A stretch of DNA of 64,000 nucleotides from CAUZIZ01 sp965222655. GTDB lineage: Bacteria > Acidobacteriota > UBA6911 > RPQK01 > JAJDTT01. The notes beneath the pieces were generated by a model. The model did no database searches. It worked only from the letters and a program-made list of their open reading frames with translations, and was not told the origin of the DNA. Shown in pieces: positions 49,228-58,049 of this stretch. Where the stretch lies: assembly GCA_965222655.1 (NCBI GenBank), contig CBDCUP010000003.1:434001-498000 (forward strand). Reading direction: 5' to 3'. The position numbers and the translations under genes are program-made. How positions within the stretch are numbered: position 1 is the first letter of the stretch; the number at the start of each line of letters is the position of its first letter.

Positions 49228-51162
49228 ATGACCACAGCGAAACACGGCTCCGCGCGAGCTACCGCCTCAATCCGCAGGCGGCTGTTGTTGGGAGCACTTT
49301 TCAGTTTGGGGCTCGTCGTTGCTTGGATCTCCCAGGACCAAAGCCAGACGCTGCTGCCGGATTTCCAGGGCCCGGCACCCTGGTCAGGCAAGGGATTTCT
49401 CAACGATTCGGATGAGTTTCAATTTGTCGTTGTTTCCGATAGGACAGGTGGGCATCGTGAGGGGGTCTTTGCCAAGGCGCTTCAAAGGATCAACGATCTG
49501 AGGCCAGAGTTCGTCATCAGCGTCGGCGATCTGATCGAAGGAGGCACCGAGGATCTCACGCAGGTCGGGCGCGAGTGGAAGGAATTCCGACACCTGGTAG
49601 ACACTCTTCAAATGCGATTTTTCTACGTGCCCGGCAACCACGACATCTGGGATCCCGAAGCCCGCAGGCAATGGACAAAGCGATTCGGTCCCACCTACTA
49701 TCACTTTCTCTACAAGGGCGCCCTCTTTGTCTGCCTGAACACTGAGGACGGGATGCCCTCGAGGATAGGACCCGAGCAGGTGGCCTTCGTAGAACGGACG
49801 CTGAAGGCAAATCCCGGAGTTCGTTGGACCCTCGTTTTCCTTCACAAACCCTTGTGGGATTACGAAGAGCAGTCAGGTTGGGCCGAGGTGGAAGAGGCCT
49901 TGGGGGAACGTCCGCACACCGTGTTTGCCGGCCATCGCCATCGATATGTGAGCTACCAACGCGCTCAGAACAAGTACTACCAACTGGCGACAACTGGGGG
50001 AGGGAGTCCACTCAGCGGTCCCCCTCACGGCCGTTTCGATCATGTCACATGGGTCACACTGACCAAAGAAGGCCCCACAGTGGCGCACTTGGAGCTGGAC
50101 GGAATTCTGGACGGGGACCTGCCAACGCAGACGATGGCCGAGCTAACAGAGCGGCTGGGAGGCGCCTATGACATCAGGGTCGAGCCCATCAGCGCACTCT
50201 CCCCCACCCAGGGACAGACCCTGATTCATATCAGGAACCGGGCGGAGATCCCGCTGCAGGTTCGTTTGCGTTGGGAACTCCACGATCGCCTCAGGCCCAT
50301 GCCGTACGCCTCGTCCAAGACGGTAGCTCCAGGTTCAACCGAGGTGCTGAAGGTGTTGGTGGAGTGGCCCCGGAAGCATAGGCTCACCAGTCAAGATACC
50401 CTGCCCGCCGAGGTGATCGCTACCTACACACCCAAAGATCTGCGAGAACCAGTGTCCTGGCGGCGGACCTTCTACGCGGTCTCCGAGCAGATGCCGGTCA
50501 TCGAACGCGCTGCTAAAGGATCGATGACCTTGGACGGACGGCTCGACGATTGGTCCTCGCTCCCTTTTTCCATGGCGCGACCTCAGGCAGTAACCGGAGA
50601 TACTTCTGGCTGGCAGGGTCTGCAGGATCTTCACGTACGCTTCGGTCTGGTGCAGGATGAGGAGTTTCTCTACATCGGTGTCCGAGTACAGGATGATCAA
50701 TGGATCCACAGGGACGGGACAACGGCGTATCAGGATTCAGTTGTCCTTCATCTTGATCCCCAGCATCCGGACGAGAGTAAGAACGCTGCCGGAGTCGCGA
50801 AAACGGCAATCGAAAACGTAGGGGTGCCTGCTCGCGTGATTCCGCCTTCAGCCATTGGCAATGCCATCGTGAATCCTGTGCAGAATCAGATCGCGGGTGT
50901 TCGGGTACTTGGGGCTCCCAGTACAGACGGCTATACTCTCGAATGGGCCGTTCCCCACACCTCGCTCGACCCAACCCAGGGAGTTCCCTGGAAAACCCTT
51001 CGCTTGAATCTGACGGTCCGCGATGTGGACTCCTTCACGGGGTCGCGGGTGGACCTCTGGTGGAGGCCCCGCTGGGAAACCATGGAATCGTTTCCGGGGT
51101 CCGGCGTGTTTCGTCGCTCGAACGCCGAAGTTGCACGGAACATCGGCGAGACAGGGCGGTGA
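49228..51162 (+). CDS. Secreted metallophosphoesterase with C-terminal CBM9-like domain
   Basis: 644 residues. An N-terminal hydrophobic segment (LLLGALFSLGLVVAWIS) serves as signal/anchor. Calcineurin-like phosphoesterase motifs in order: VVSDRTGG (a D-x-T variant of D-x-H), SVGDLIEGG, VPGNHD, FLHKPLW and AGHRHRY. A linker with an immunoglobulin-like domain (about 330-430) is followed by a sugar-binding fold of the CBM9/DOMON type (MTLDGRLDDWSSLPFSMARP, EEFLYIGVRVQDDQW, YQDSVVLHLDPQ). This architecture suggests hydrolysis of a phosphoester on or near polysaccharide outside the cytoplasm. The first-motif change is known in some MPEs, so activity is still likely. Confidence 0.87.
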   Translation: MTTAKHGSARATASIRRRLLLGALFSLGLVVAWISQDQSQTLLPDFQGPAPWSGKGFLNDSDEFQFVVVSDRTGGHREGVFAKALQRINDLRPEFVISVGDLIEGGTEDLTQVGREWKEFRHLVDTLQMRFFYVPGNHDIWDPEARRQWTKRFGPTYYHFLYKGALFVCLNTEDGMPSRIGPEQVAFVERTLKANPGVRWTLVFLHKPLWDYEEQSGWAEVEEALGERPHTVFAGHRHRYVSYQRAQNKYYQLATTGGGSPLSGPPHGRFDHVTWVTLTKEGPTVAHLELDGILDGDLPTQTMAELTERLGGAYDIRVEPISALSPTQGQTLIHIRNRAEIPLQVRLRWELHDRLRPMPYASSKTVAPGSTEVLKVLVEWPRKHRLTSQDTLPAEVIATYTPKDLREPVSWRRTFYAVSEQMPVIERAAKGSMTLDGRLDDWSSLPFSMARPQAVTGDTSGWQGLQDLHVRFGLVQDEEFLYIGVRVQDDQWIHRDGTTAYQDSVVLHLDPQHPDESKNAAGVAKTAIENVGVPARVIPPSAIGNAIVNPVQNQIAGVRVLGAPSTDGYTLEWAVPHTSLDPTQGVPWKTLRLNLTVRDVDSFTGSRVDLWWRPRWETMESFPGSGVFRRSNAEVARNIGETGR

Positions 51163-51229
51163 AGTTCGACCAACGGGTTTTTCGGTTCCTACGCCATCCA
51201 CGAAGAGGGCAGTCAGTCAACCCCTTCAA

Positions 51230-52306
51230 TTAGCGGACCCGACCTCTTCCAAAGAATTCTGCCGCACCCGTTAGCACCAGGACTAGCACAATACCAGCGA
51301 TGCCGGCCAAGACTACCTGAGTGCCTGCCTGCAACGTGTAGGGCTCGTGAGGAGGAGAAGCTCTCTCGATGATGGTGACGGAAGACATCTCTTCATCCAC
51401 CTTCAACCTGGACACTGCAAGCCGAGTTCGAAGCTCTATGAAGAGGTTACTTTGCAACTCTACTTCGCGCTCCAAACGACGTTTCTGAACCGCAAGACGG
51501 GCCGTAGACACCAGACGGTTGGCATCGAGAAATTTCTCGAGCGTTTCTTCCGCGGCTCTAAGATCCAATTCCGCTGCCTCAATTTGCATCTCGATCAGTG
51601 CAGTGTGCTCCTTAGACGACTTTGCGTGTCGCAAAGTGTCAACCTCCGAAAGCCGCTCGAGCAGACGGTTGGCGATCTGAGAGGCCATTTCAGGATCTTC
51701 GAGGGACACATTGATCGAAAGGAAGAAAGGGAAGAGTCTATTTGGGGCACTCACCTCGATCCTGCGAGTGAGAATCGAGCGTCCCAAGTAGAGTCGTTCC
51801 GACAAACGATCTTCCGGGATGCCCAGATAGTCGAGGAGGACTATCGGAGCGCTCTCTCCTGGTACAAGAAAGGTTTCCAGTAGAAGAGGATTAAGGAGTT
51901 CTGGGTTTAGGGCGTGTTCCACCAGAAAGCTTGGGTGGTTCCTGAAAATCACACCCAAAGGTACCCCTCTTGAATACATGGTTTTGGGATCTGCCACCAG
52001 GAAAGTAGCGCTGGCCTGAAACAGGGGCCTTTGTCGGGTCGAATAGAGGAAAGTCGCGAGCATTGATGCGACGCAGACCAACAGAATCATCCAACTGTAC
52101 CGGCGGGCAGTTACCAGGTAGTTGGCGACACCCCTGGAACCGCTGTCGTTTCTGGAGCGGGGTATCGGCTCCAGTACGTAGGTTTCGGCTTGGATTCCCA
52201 CGGCCACCCCTACAGGCGTACGCGGCCTTTTCACCAAATCCTGCGAAATACCGGTTGATTCCTGTACTTCGGGGTGCTCCTGACCCCCCGGAGCTGACTC
52301 CCTCAT
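51230..52306 (-). CDS. Wzz-type polysaccharide chain-length determinant-like protein
   Basis: 358 residues with the two-helix topology of the family: cytoplasmic tail to about 70, first membrane helix (YSWMILLVCVASMLATFLYS), a long periplasmic region with coiled coil (HTALIEMQIEAAELDLRAAE, AVQKRRLEREVELQSNLF), then the Pro-rich ERASPPHEPYTL and a C-terminal helix (VVLAGIAGIVLVLVLTGAAE). Such proteins control O-antigen or capsule chain length or act as kinase adaptors. No tyrosine-kinase domain and no polymerase genes adjoin it, so its pathway is not clear from context. Confidence 0.8.
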   Translation of the reverse strand: MRESAPGGQEHPEVQESTGISQDLVKRPRTPVGVAVGIQAETYVLEPIPRSRNDSGSRGVANYLVTARRYSWMILLVCVASMLATFLYSTRQRPLFQASATFLVADPKTMYSRGVPLGVIFRNHPSFLVEHALNPELLNPLLLETFLVPGESAPIVLLDYLGIPEDRLSERLYLGRSILTRRIEVSAPNRLFPFFLSINVSLEDPEMASQIANRLLERLSEVDTLRHAKSSKEHTALIEMQIEAAELDLRAAEETLEKFLDANRLVSTARLAVQKRRLEREVELQSNLFIELRTRLAVSRLKVDEEMSSVTIIERASPPHEPYTLQAGTQVVLAGIAGIVLVLVLTGAAEFFGRGRVR

Positions 52307-52489
52307 ATCACGATTCTAATGTAGCCGGTACATCATGGGGAAGAAGAATGGAAATAATTCTCACGAGAAAAGCAGCGGCAGCCCTCGATAACGCCGGGTA
52401 GGTTGCTTCCTCATTCGAACATTCCGTGCCGCGCAGGCCGCCTCGGCTGCAGCCAACAGGGCCACGACTAAAGTCTTTCCGTTGGATGA

Positions 52490-52612
52490 TCCGGCTCGCC
52501 CGAGTGGGTTCGGTCTCCAGGCCGAAGTCTTTTTCTTCTGAGCCTTTGGCTGGGCCGGCGGCCTGGAGGCCACCACTACGCTGGATCCGAGGTTTCCTTC
52601 TCGAATGATCCG
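52490..52612. repeat. Dispersed intergenic repeat, about 110 bp, copy 1
   Basis: CCGGCGGCCTGGAGGCCACC near 52553 and the flanking TTTTCTTC...GAGCC..TTGGCT and GAGGTTT...ATGATCC blocks match, in order, the reverse complement of 57709-57830 at roughly 80%. A third partial match lies at 54112-54150 (GTGGCCTCTATGCCGCCGTG). It contains the palindrome GGCCTGGAGGCC. Intergenic in all places. The rest of 52307-52627 shows no gene. Confidence 0.6.
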
Positions 52613-52627
52613 CCTGGCAGCCGGGCG

Positions 52628-54088
52628 CTAGAGGTTCCAGAGCGGGATTGCGTCACCTGGGGACAGAACTTCTTCGAGGTAGCATCCCGTTTGAGGTGCT
52701 GGGTCGACACCTTCCCTGACCTCGGCATGATCGCAGATGCGCATGGCAATGATGTTGTGCCAGCCTCCATCTGCCAGCTGGACCGTCATCGCCGAGGGGT
52801 GGTCGATGTTCCAGGTGTCTCCGGAAGGGGCCGGTCCGAACTCCGCGACCGAGTCCCGCACCAGGACCGGAGTCTCGAGTCCGTCGCGGGCCGGGTTCAG
52901 AGGCCAGAGACAGAGCTTCTCACGACCGATAGGAGAAGCGTACTGGATGCCCCGATCGTCCTTCTTGGGACGAAACTGTTCCGCAAGCGGATGGAGCAGC
53001 ACTTCGTAGAGGTTGGCTGCTATGTAGGGTGTTCCGTCAACCGCCTGGTTGAGAGTAATGGGACTTCCACCCACCGCTCCCAGGACGAAGATGGTCTGTT
53101 CCCAGGTATCGCCTCCATCGCCGGAGCGCCAGACCCGGGACTCGAGTCGACGCCGGCCCCGCTCGTCGCTCCCGGCTCGGGCGCAAAAAAGCAGGCTGCC
53201 ATCGGTATCGCGGATCAGGCTCGGCTCGAAGGACCCATCCAGCTCGGTGATCCGTACGAAGGAAGTCGGTGCCCAGCGCTCCGACTTGCGCTGCCAGCGC
53301 ATGACACCCGCCCCTACAGGCCCCTGGTTCCACGATTCTGCGGATCCTTTGGCACCGGTCATGCCCACCAGAAAATCATCGCCGTCCGGAATTGCATTGG
53401 TGAGGCCTCCGTCGCTGATGATCCAGTCCGGAAGTAGATCTCCAACATCAACGGCCTCGCTCGACTCCACACCGAAGACCTGGCCATCGTAGCGGTACTG
53501 TTGAACGTCCCAGTACCAGAAGCGTGAGGAATCCTCGGTCATCCTGGAACCCCCCAGTGGCCAGCCGATGGCCTGGTTCAAGCCGAACCCGGTTCCGGCA
53601 TTGGGATGGGCAGAGCCATCCGGTTGCTTGGCACCGAAAGGCACGAATCCGCCTCGGGTGGGGTACTTGACGATGTCGGCGGGCTTTCCGGTGCGAGGAT
53701 CGTCTCGGACCTCGTTGCGGACGATGGGAAAGGTCTCGTGCACTCCGTCGGCGATCGAATCGAAGACGATCAGGTCGGTTCCCGCTTCGAAGTCCTGGCC
53801 TCGCTTGCCCTTGATGTTACAGAAAAGGGCAGCCTTCCCCGGGGCCAGTTGAAACGGGAGACCGATGCCATACCGCCATTTCTCACCCTCCGGAGCTTCC
53901 GGTGGAATCATCACATCGGCCTCGCCCAGCGTCATCTTCAAGGATCCGGAGGAAGCTGTTGCTGGCGATGGTTCCTTGGTCTGAGAAGTCGATTTCTGCG
54001 AACCGCATGACGTCGCGCCGACAAGTGGAGCCGCAGCCAAACCCAGGCCCATTCTCCGCTGGAATTCCCTTCGGTTCATACCCTTCAT
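52628..54088 (-). CDS. Sialidase-like (BNR) lipoprotein with Tat-type signal
   Basis: Start taken at the ATG at 54088 (MKGMNRREFQRRMGLGLAAA). The RREFQRR twin-arginine-like motif, hydrophobic core and lipobox GATSCGS mark a lipid-anchored exported protein. The body is a beta-propeller of the exo-sialidase superfamily: SLIRDTDGSLLFCARAGSDE, RVWRSGDGGDTWEQTIF (Asp-box), ITLNQAVDGTPYIAANLY. The substrate is not predictable. It faces the sulfatase gene across a 179-bp MITE. Confidence 0.8.
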   Translation of the reverse strand: MKGMNRREFQRRMGLGLAAAPLVGATSCGSQKSTSQTKEPSPATASSGSLKMTLGEADVMIPPEAPEGEKWRYGIGLPFQLAPGKAALFCNIKGKRGQDFEAGTDLIVFDSIADGVHETFPIVRNEVRDDPRTGKPADIVKYPTRGGFVPFGAKQPDGSAHPNAGTGFGLNQAIGWPLGGSRMTEDSSRFWYWDVQQYRYDGQVFGVESSEAVDVGDLLPDWIISDGGLTNAIPDGDDFLVGMTGAKGSAESWNQGPVGAGVMRWQRKSERWAPTSFVRITELDGSFEPSLIRDTDGSLLFCARAGSDERGRRRLESRVWRSGDGGDTWEQTIFVLGAVGGSPITLNQAVDGTPYIAANLYEVLLHPLAEQFRPKKDDRGIQYASPIGREKLCLWPLNPARDGLETPVLVRDSVAEFGPAPSGDTWNIDHPSAMTVQLADGGWHNIIAMRICDHAEVREGVDPAPQTGCYLEEVLSPGDAIPLWNL

Positions 54089-54261
54089 ATTTCCCCCGAT
54101 GCGTTCCGGTTTGCGGTGGCCTCTATGCCGCCGTGGTCGAGCCAAAACTTTCCTGGCCTTTTGGGATTGCCAGTACGAGTGCCATGAGCCAGAGATTGAT
54201 CACTGCGAACTTCCAGGTCATGATAACGATAGTGGCAATCCTAACAGACCTCCCTTTTAAG

Positions 54262-54440
54262 GGTCTGCGCAAGAATAACTTGGTAGAATTGGCGCTCAGA
54301 TTTGCACCAGATTTGGCCGCGAACGATTGAGCGAAACCGCAGGCATAGCCGGGTCTACGTTGAGGATTTCGCGACTGAGGAGCGGCCGAAGATGGTGTGA
54401 AGATGAGATGCCAAAATGCCAAGTTATTTTTGCGCAGACC
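54262..54440. mobile_element. 179-bp MITE with GGTCTGCGCAA ends
   Basis: Left GGTCTGCGCAAGAATAACTT and right end reverse complement GGTCTGCGCAAAAATAACTT are inverted repeats with one mismatch. Flanks TTAAG and CTAAG differ at one position, a near 5-bp target duplication. The interior is homologous to 687-868. It fills most of the sialidase-sulfatase intergenic region, just upstream of the sulfatase start at 54488; the remaining bases between 54089 and 54261 contain a partial dispersed repeat. Confidence 0.8.
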
Positions 54441-54487
54441 CTAAGGGGGCTACCCTAAATGGACAGAGTGTTGTCGGGAAGACTCAG

Positions 54488-55891
54488 ATGAAGCGGTTCG
54501 CGTTCCCCATCTGGTGTTTTGCATTTGGGCTGCTCGTTATTTCGGGTACTACGAATGCCCAAAGTGTGCTTCTCCTGATCTCCGACGATCAGGGTCTGGA
54601 TGCAGGATGCTATGGGAACGCTGCGATTCAGACGCCCAACCAGGATCGCCTCGCCGGCGAAGGAGTCCGCTTCACTCATGCCTTCGCCACGGTAGCTTCT
54701 TGCAGCGCGAGTCGTTCGGTGATTCTGACGGGCCGATTCAACCACAGCACCGGACAGTACGGACATACCCACAGGGATCACAACTTCCACACCCTCGAGG
54801 ATATCCAGTCCCTACCTCATTTGCTGAAGGGTAACGGTTACACCACTGGTGTGGTGGGGAAGCTTCATGTCAAGCCCGCCTCTGTCTACCCTTACGACTA
54901 CAGCGTCTCCGGGAGTGAAATCGGAGGGAACCGGGATGTCGCAGCAATGGCGCGAAAAGCCGGGGAGTTCTTCAAAGAGCAATCGGGCCGGCGGTTTTTC
55001 CTGTTGGTGGGTTACAGCGATCCGCATCGTTCCCGGCTGGGCTTCGGAAACGAAGTAGCCTACTCCGGGGTGGAAGAGGTCAGGTACGATCCGCTTCGGG
55101 TGAATGTGCCTCGCTTCCTACCCGATCAGCTCTCTGTGCGACAAGAGTTGGCTGAGCACTATCAGGCCGTGAGCCGGTTGGATCAGGGCATCGGACTCGT
55201 ACTGCGGGAGTTGAAAGAATCCGGTCGCGAAAAGGATACCCTGGTCATCTATCTGAGCGACAACGGAATTCCCTTCCCCGGCGCCAAGACCAACCTCTAC
55301 GATTCCGGCGTCCATCTTCCGCTACTGGTCCGTTCCCCAAAGCAGACCCGGAAAGGGCTTGTCAACAACGCCATCGTGAGCTACGTGGACTTGCTGCCTA
55401 CCATCCTGGATTGGACGGGGACGCCTCTCCCCGAGGAAGAACTACCCGGGCGCTCCTTTCTGCCCATTTTGGAGGCGGAGAATCCCCCAGGCTGGGACGA
55501 GGCCTACCTATCCCACACCTTCCATGAAGTCACCATGTACTATCCGATGCGTGGGGTTCGGACGCGTCGCTACAAGTATTTGCTGAACCTGTTTCCGGAG
55601 TTGGAGTTCCCCCATGCCAGCGATCTTTTCGCATCGCCCACCTGGCAGAGCATCCAGAAGCAGGGTCGAATGGGTCGGCGCCTCTTGAAATCCTATGTGA
55701 GGCGACCCATGGAGGAACTCTACGATCTAGACCAGGATCCCGACGAGGTTCGAAACCTGGCAGCCGATCCGTCCCTGGGTGCGGTGTTGAGGGAGCTCAG
55801 ACGGAAGGTCACGAGCTTCAGGCAGAAGACAGGGGATCCCTGGCTCCGCCTTACCACTTCACCCCAAAAGGAGTTCCTACAGAGGCCGTGA
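54488..55891 (+). CDS. Secreted sulfatase (type I, formylglycine)
   Basis: 467 residues from the ATG at 54488 with signal peptide (FAFPIWCFAFGLLVISGTTN). The sulfatase signature CSASRSVILTGR places Cys72 as the residue oxidised to formylglycine. Metal ligands are in LLLISDDQGLDAGCYGN and YLSDNGIPFPGAKTNLYDSG, and KLHVKP supplies the active-site lysine/histidine. Similar to heparan N-sulfatase (SGSH) type S1_8 enzymes, so an N- or O-sulfated glycan is a reasonable substrate guess. An upstream in-frame ATG at 54416 falls inside the MITE and is rejected. Confidence 0.92.
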   Translation: MKRFAFPIWCFAFGLLVISGTTNAQSVLLLISDDQGLDAGCYGNAAIQTPNQDRLAGEGVRFTHAFATVASCSASRSVILTGRFNHSTGQYGHTHRDHNFHTLEDIQSLPHLLKGNGYTTGVVGKLHVKPASVYPYDYSVSGSEIGGNRDVAAMARKAGEFFKEQSGRRFFLLVGYSDPHRSRLGFGNEVAYSGVEEVRYDPLRVNVPRFLPDQLSVRQELAEHYQAVSRLDQGIGLVLRELKESGREKDTLVIYLSDNGIPFPGAKTNLYDSGVHLPLLVRSPKQTRKGLVNNAIVSYVDLLPTILDWTGTPLPEEELPGRSFLPILEAENPPGWDEAYLSHTFHEVTMYYPMRGVRTRRYKYLLNLFPELEFPHASDLFASPTWQSIQKQGRMGRRLLKSYVRRPMEELYDLDQDPDEVRNLAADPSLGAVLRELRRKVTSFRQKTGDPWLRLTTSPQKEFLQRP

Positions 55892-55984
55892 GCGCTGTTC
55901 CCCGGAAGAGGTCTGCGCGGGGTATGGGGTCCCCTCCTGGCGATCGTCAAAGCAGGGGTTGTGTGCCACCATGAATACGTATTT

Positions 55985-57100
55985 CTGGGGTATCCATTTA
56001 ACCGGACTGAATGTAGGCTGAGGCGGTGGATCACCCTCGTGCTGGCACGCACTATCCGAGGTCCGTGGGCGAGTTCCAGGCCTGGTTCCGCACCGATGCG
56101 GACTGTCTGGACTACTTGGAGTGGCTGCGATGGCCCGCTGGCTTCGCTTGCGCGGACTGCGGCCACGATGGTGGCTGGCGGCTGGGCGATGGGCGCTTCA
56201 GGTGCTCCGGGTGCGGCGGCCGTAGTTCGGTGACTGCGGGCACGATCTTTGACCGGACGCGCACGCCGCTCACGGTATGGTTCAATGCCTGCTGGCTGTT
56301 CGCCACGGGCAAAGACGGGATCTCGGCGCTGAGCCTGAAGCGGACGCTCGAGATCGGCTCCTACCAGACCGCGTGGGCCATGCTGCATCGGCTGCGGTCG
56401 GTGCTGGTGCGCCGGGGCCGCGACCGACTAGCCGGCATGGTGGAGGTGGATGAGACCTACATCGGCGGTGAGCAGCCGGGGCTGGCAGGTGGCCGGGCCA
56501 GGGGCAAGAAGGTGCTGACCGGCATCGCGGTGGAGGTCCGGGAGCCGAAAGGGCTTGGCCGCTGCCGCATGCTGCCGCTGGCTGATGCGTCGGCCGCGTC
56601 GCTGCACCCGTTCGTGACAGATCACGTTGAGCCGGGCGCGACGGTCTTCACCGACGGCTGGCAGGGTTACCACGGTCTGGAGAAGCTCGGCTACGTCCAT
56701 GCTCGACGCAGCCAGCGGGCGGCCCGGGCCCGCGGGGAGGATACCGGCGAGCTACTGCCCGCGGTGCACCGTGTCGCCTCACTGGCCAAGCGGTGGCTGC
56801 TGGGCACCCACCAAGGATCGGTGGAGCCCGCCCACCTGGCCAGCTACCTGGATGAGTTCGTGTTCCGCTTCAACCGCCGACGCTCCCGAAGCCGCGGGAT
56901 GGTCTTCTACCGGGTGCTCGAACTCGCCGCTGCCCACGAGCCGCTACGCTACCAGGACCTTATCGCCACCAAGCGGCCCCGGGCGGTGTCGCCCACGCCG
57001 CCCCAGGCGCGCGGGCACCCGCCGAGCCTGGATCGCCCTCCAGCGAACCGCCCCTGGAGAACTGCCGGCCCGGATGGGTCCGGTTAAATGGATACCCCAG
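55985..57100 (+). mobile_element. IS1595-family insertion sequence, 1116 bp
   Basis: Ends CTGGGGTATCCATTTAACCG are perfect inverted repeats (through CGGAC). The 8-bp ACGTATTT at 55977-55984 is repeated exactly at 57101-57108, a clean target duplication. The interior is much richer in GC (about 70%) than its surroundings, indicating recent arrival from another genome. Confidence 0.95.
56026..57087 (+). CDS. IS1595-family transposase
   Basis: 353 residues. N-terminal zinc ribbon (CADCGHDGG...CSGCGGRSS), the VTAGTIFDRTRTPLTVWFNA motif typical of IS1595 enzymes, and the catalytic domain with Asp in MVEVDETYIGG, Asp in TVFTDGWQGYHGL and the third acidic/Asn region around EFVFRFNRRRSRSRG. Full length and undamaged. 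Confidence 0.95.
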   Translation: MDHPRAGTHYPRSVGEFQAWFRTDADCLDYLEWLRWPAGFACADCGHDGGWRLGDGRFRCSGCGGRSSVTAGTIFDRTRTPLTVWFNACWLFATGKDGISALSLKRTLEIGSYQTAWAMLHRLRSVLVRRGRDRLAGMVEVDETYIGGEQPGLAGGRARGKKVLTGIAVEVREPKGLGRCRMLPLADASAASLHPFVTDHVEPGATVFTDGWQGYHGLEKLGYVHARRSQRAARARGEDTGELLPAVHRVASLAKRWLLGTHQGSVEPAHLASYLDEFVFRFNRRRSRSRGMVFYRVLELAAAHEPLRYQDLIATKRPRAVSPTPPQARGHPPSLDRPPANRPWRTAGPDGSG

Positions 57101-57199
57101 ACGTATTTAATGGATCTGATACCAGGGCACTCAGGGTGTCTTTGATTACCCACTCGTCGCGCTTCCCTCAGGGGAGTTGACCAAATCTGCGAGGTTTCC

Positions 57200-57685
57200 A
57201 TGAAATACTGCTACGTCGAGAGTCCGTTGGGTCCGCTGTTGCTGGCCGGGACAGCAGAAGGGCTTCATGTCGTCGGATTTCCAGAGGGTTCCGGCCACCG
57301 TGAGGTGGAGCCCGATTGGTTTGAGGATCCGCAACCATTCCGAACTGTCGCGGCGCAGCTCGGAGCATACTTTGCAGGAGAACGCTTCAAGTTCCAGTTT
57401 CCGTTGGCTCCGAGTGGGACTGTATTTCAGCTCAAAGTCTGGGGAGCACTACAGCGAATACCGTACGGTGAAACGATCTCTTATGGAGAATTGGCGTCAC
57501 GCATCGGAAATTCCAAAGCCAGTCGCGCGGTGGGTGCGGCCGTCGGCTCCAATCCACTTCCCATTGTCGTCCCCTGCCATCGTGTAATAGGGAAATCGGG
57601 TTCCCTGACGGGATTCGGAGGGGGTTTGCCGGCAAAGAAGCTTTTGCTGGAGCTCGAAGAGCGGACCTCAGTAAGGGTAGGCTGA
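57200..57685 (+). CDS. ogt: Methylated-DNA--protein-cysteine S-methyltransferase
   Basis: 161 residues. Transfers the methyl group from O6-methylguanine to its own cysteine in a suicide reaction. Active site VVPCHRVIG with Cys126, DNA-binding HTH in GETISYGELASRIGNSKASR with the arginine finger, and the N-terminal beta-domain beginning MKYCYVESPLGPLLLAGTAE. Single-domain form, without Ada regulatory domain. Stand-alone gene 100 bases after the IS1595 element. Confidence 0.96.
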   Translation: MKYCYVESPLGPLLLAGTAEGLHVVGFPEGSGHREVEPDWFEDPQPFRTVAAQLGAYFAGERFKFQFPLAPSGTVFQLKVWGALQRIPYGETISYGELASRIGNSKASRAVGAAVGSNPLPIVVPCHRVIGKSGSLTGFGGGLPAKKLLLELEERTSVRVG

Positions 57686-57708
57686 ATTCAGCACAGTCCC
57701 GCCGCCTG

Positions 57709-57830
57709 GATGATCCAAGAGAAAACCTCAGTTTGGCGGGTCGTGGTGGTGGCCTCCAGGCCGCCGTCGCTCGAGCCAAGGGCTCGGACGAAGAAAATAC
57801 CTCCGCCTGGAGGCCAAAGCTACGCCCCCA
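57709..57830. repeat. Dispersed intergenic repeat, copy 2
   Basis: Reverse-oriented relative of 52490-52612: GATGATCCAAGAGAAAACCT, then GGTGGTGGCCTCCAGGCCGC and CGAGCCAAGGGCTCGGACGA. Intergenic between ogt and the sigma factor. The remaining bases to 58049 show no gene. Confidence 0.6.
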
Positions 57831-58049
57831 CTTCTTTCGATCTCTTCTGTAACGTTTCCAACCCTGCCAGACACTAAAGCAGCGTCCGGACAACAACAGG
57901 GCGGTGGGATCGAGCCTTTCCACCGCCTCACTGACCCTAACTTGAGGTCCGACGATACGGTGCACACGCATCTGAACCGAGCCGGAAACAAAGGGACCAG
58001 CGAGTGGCGCGTTCGTCATTGTGGACAGGTTTCCGGGAATCAGGCTACT

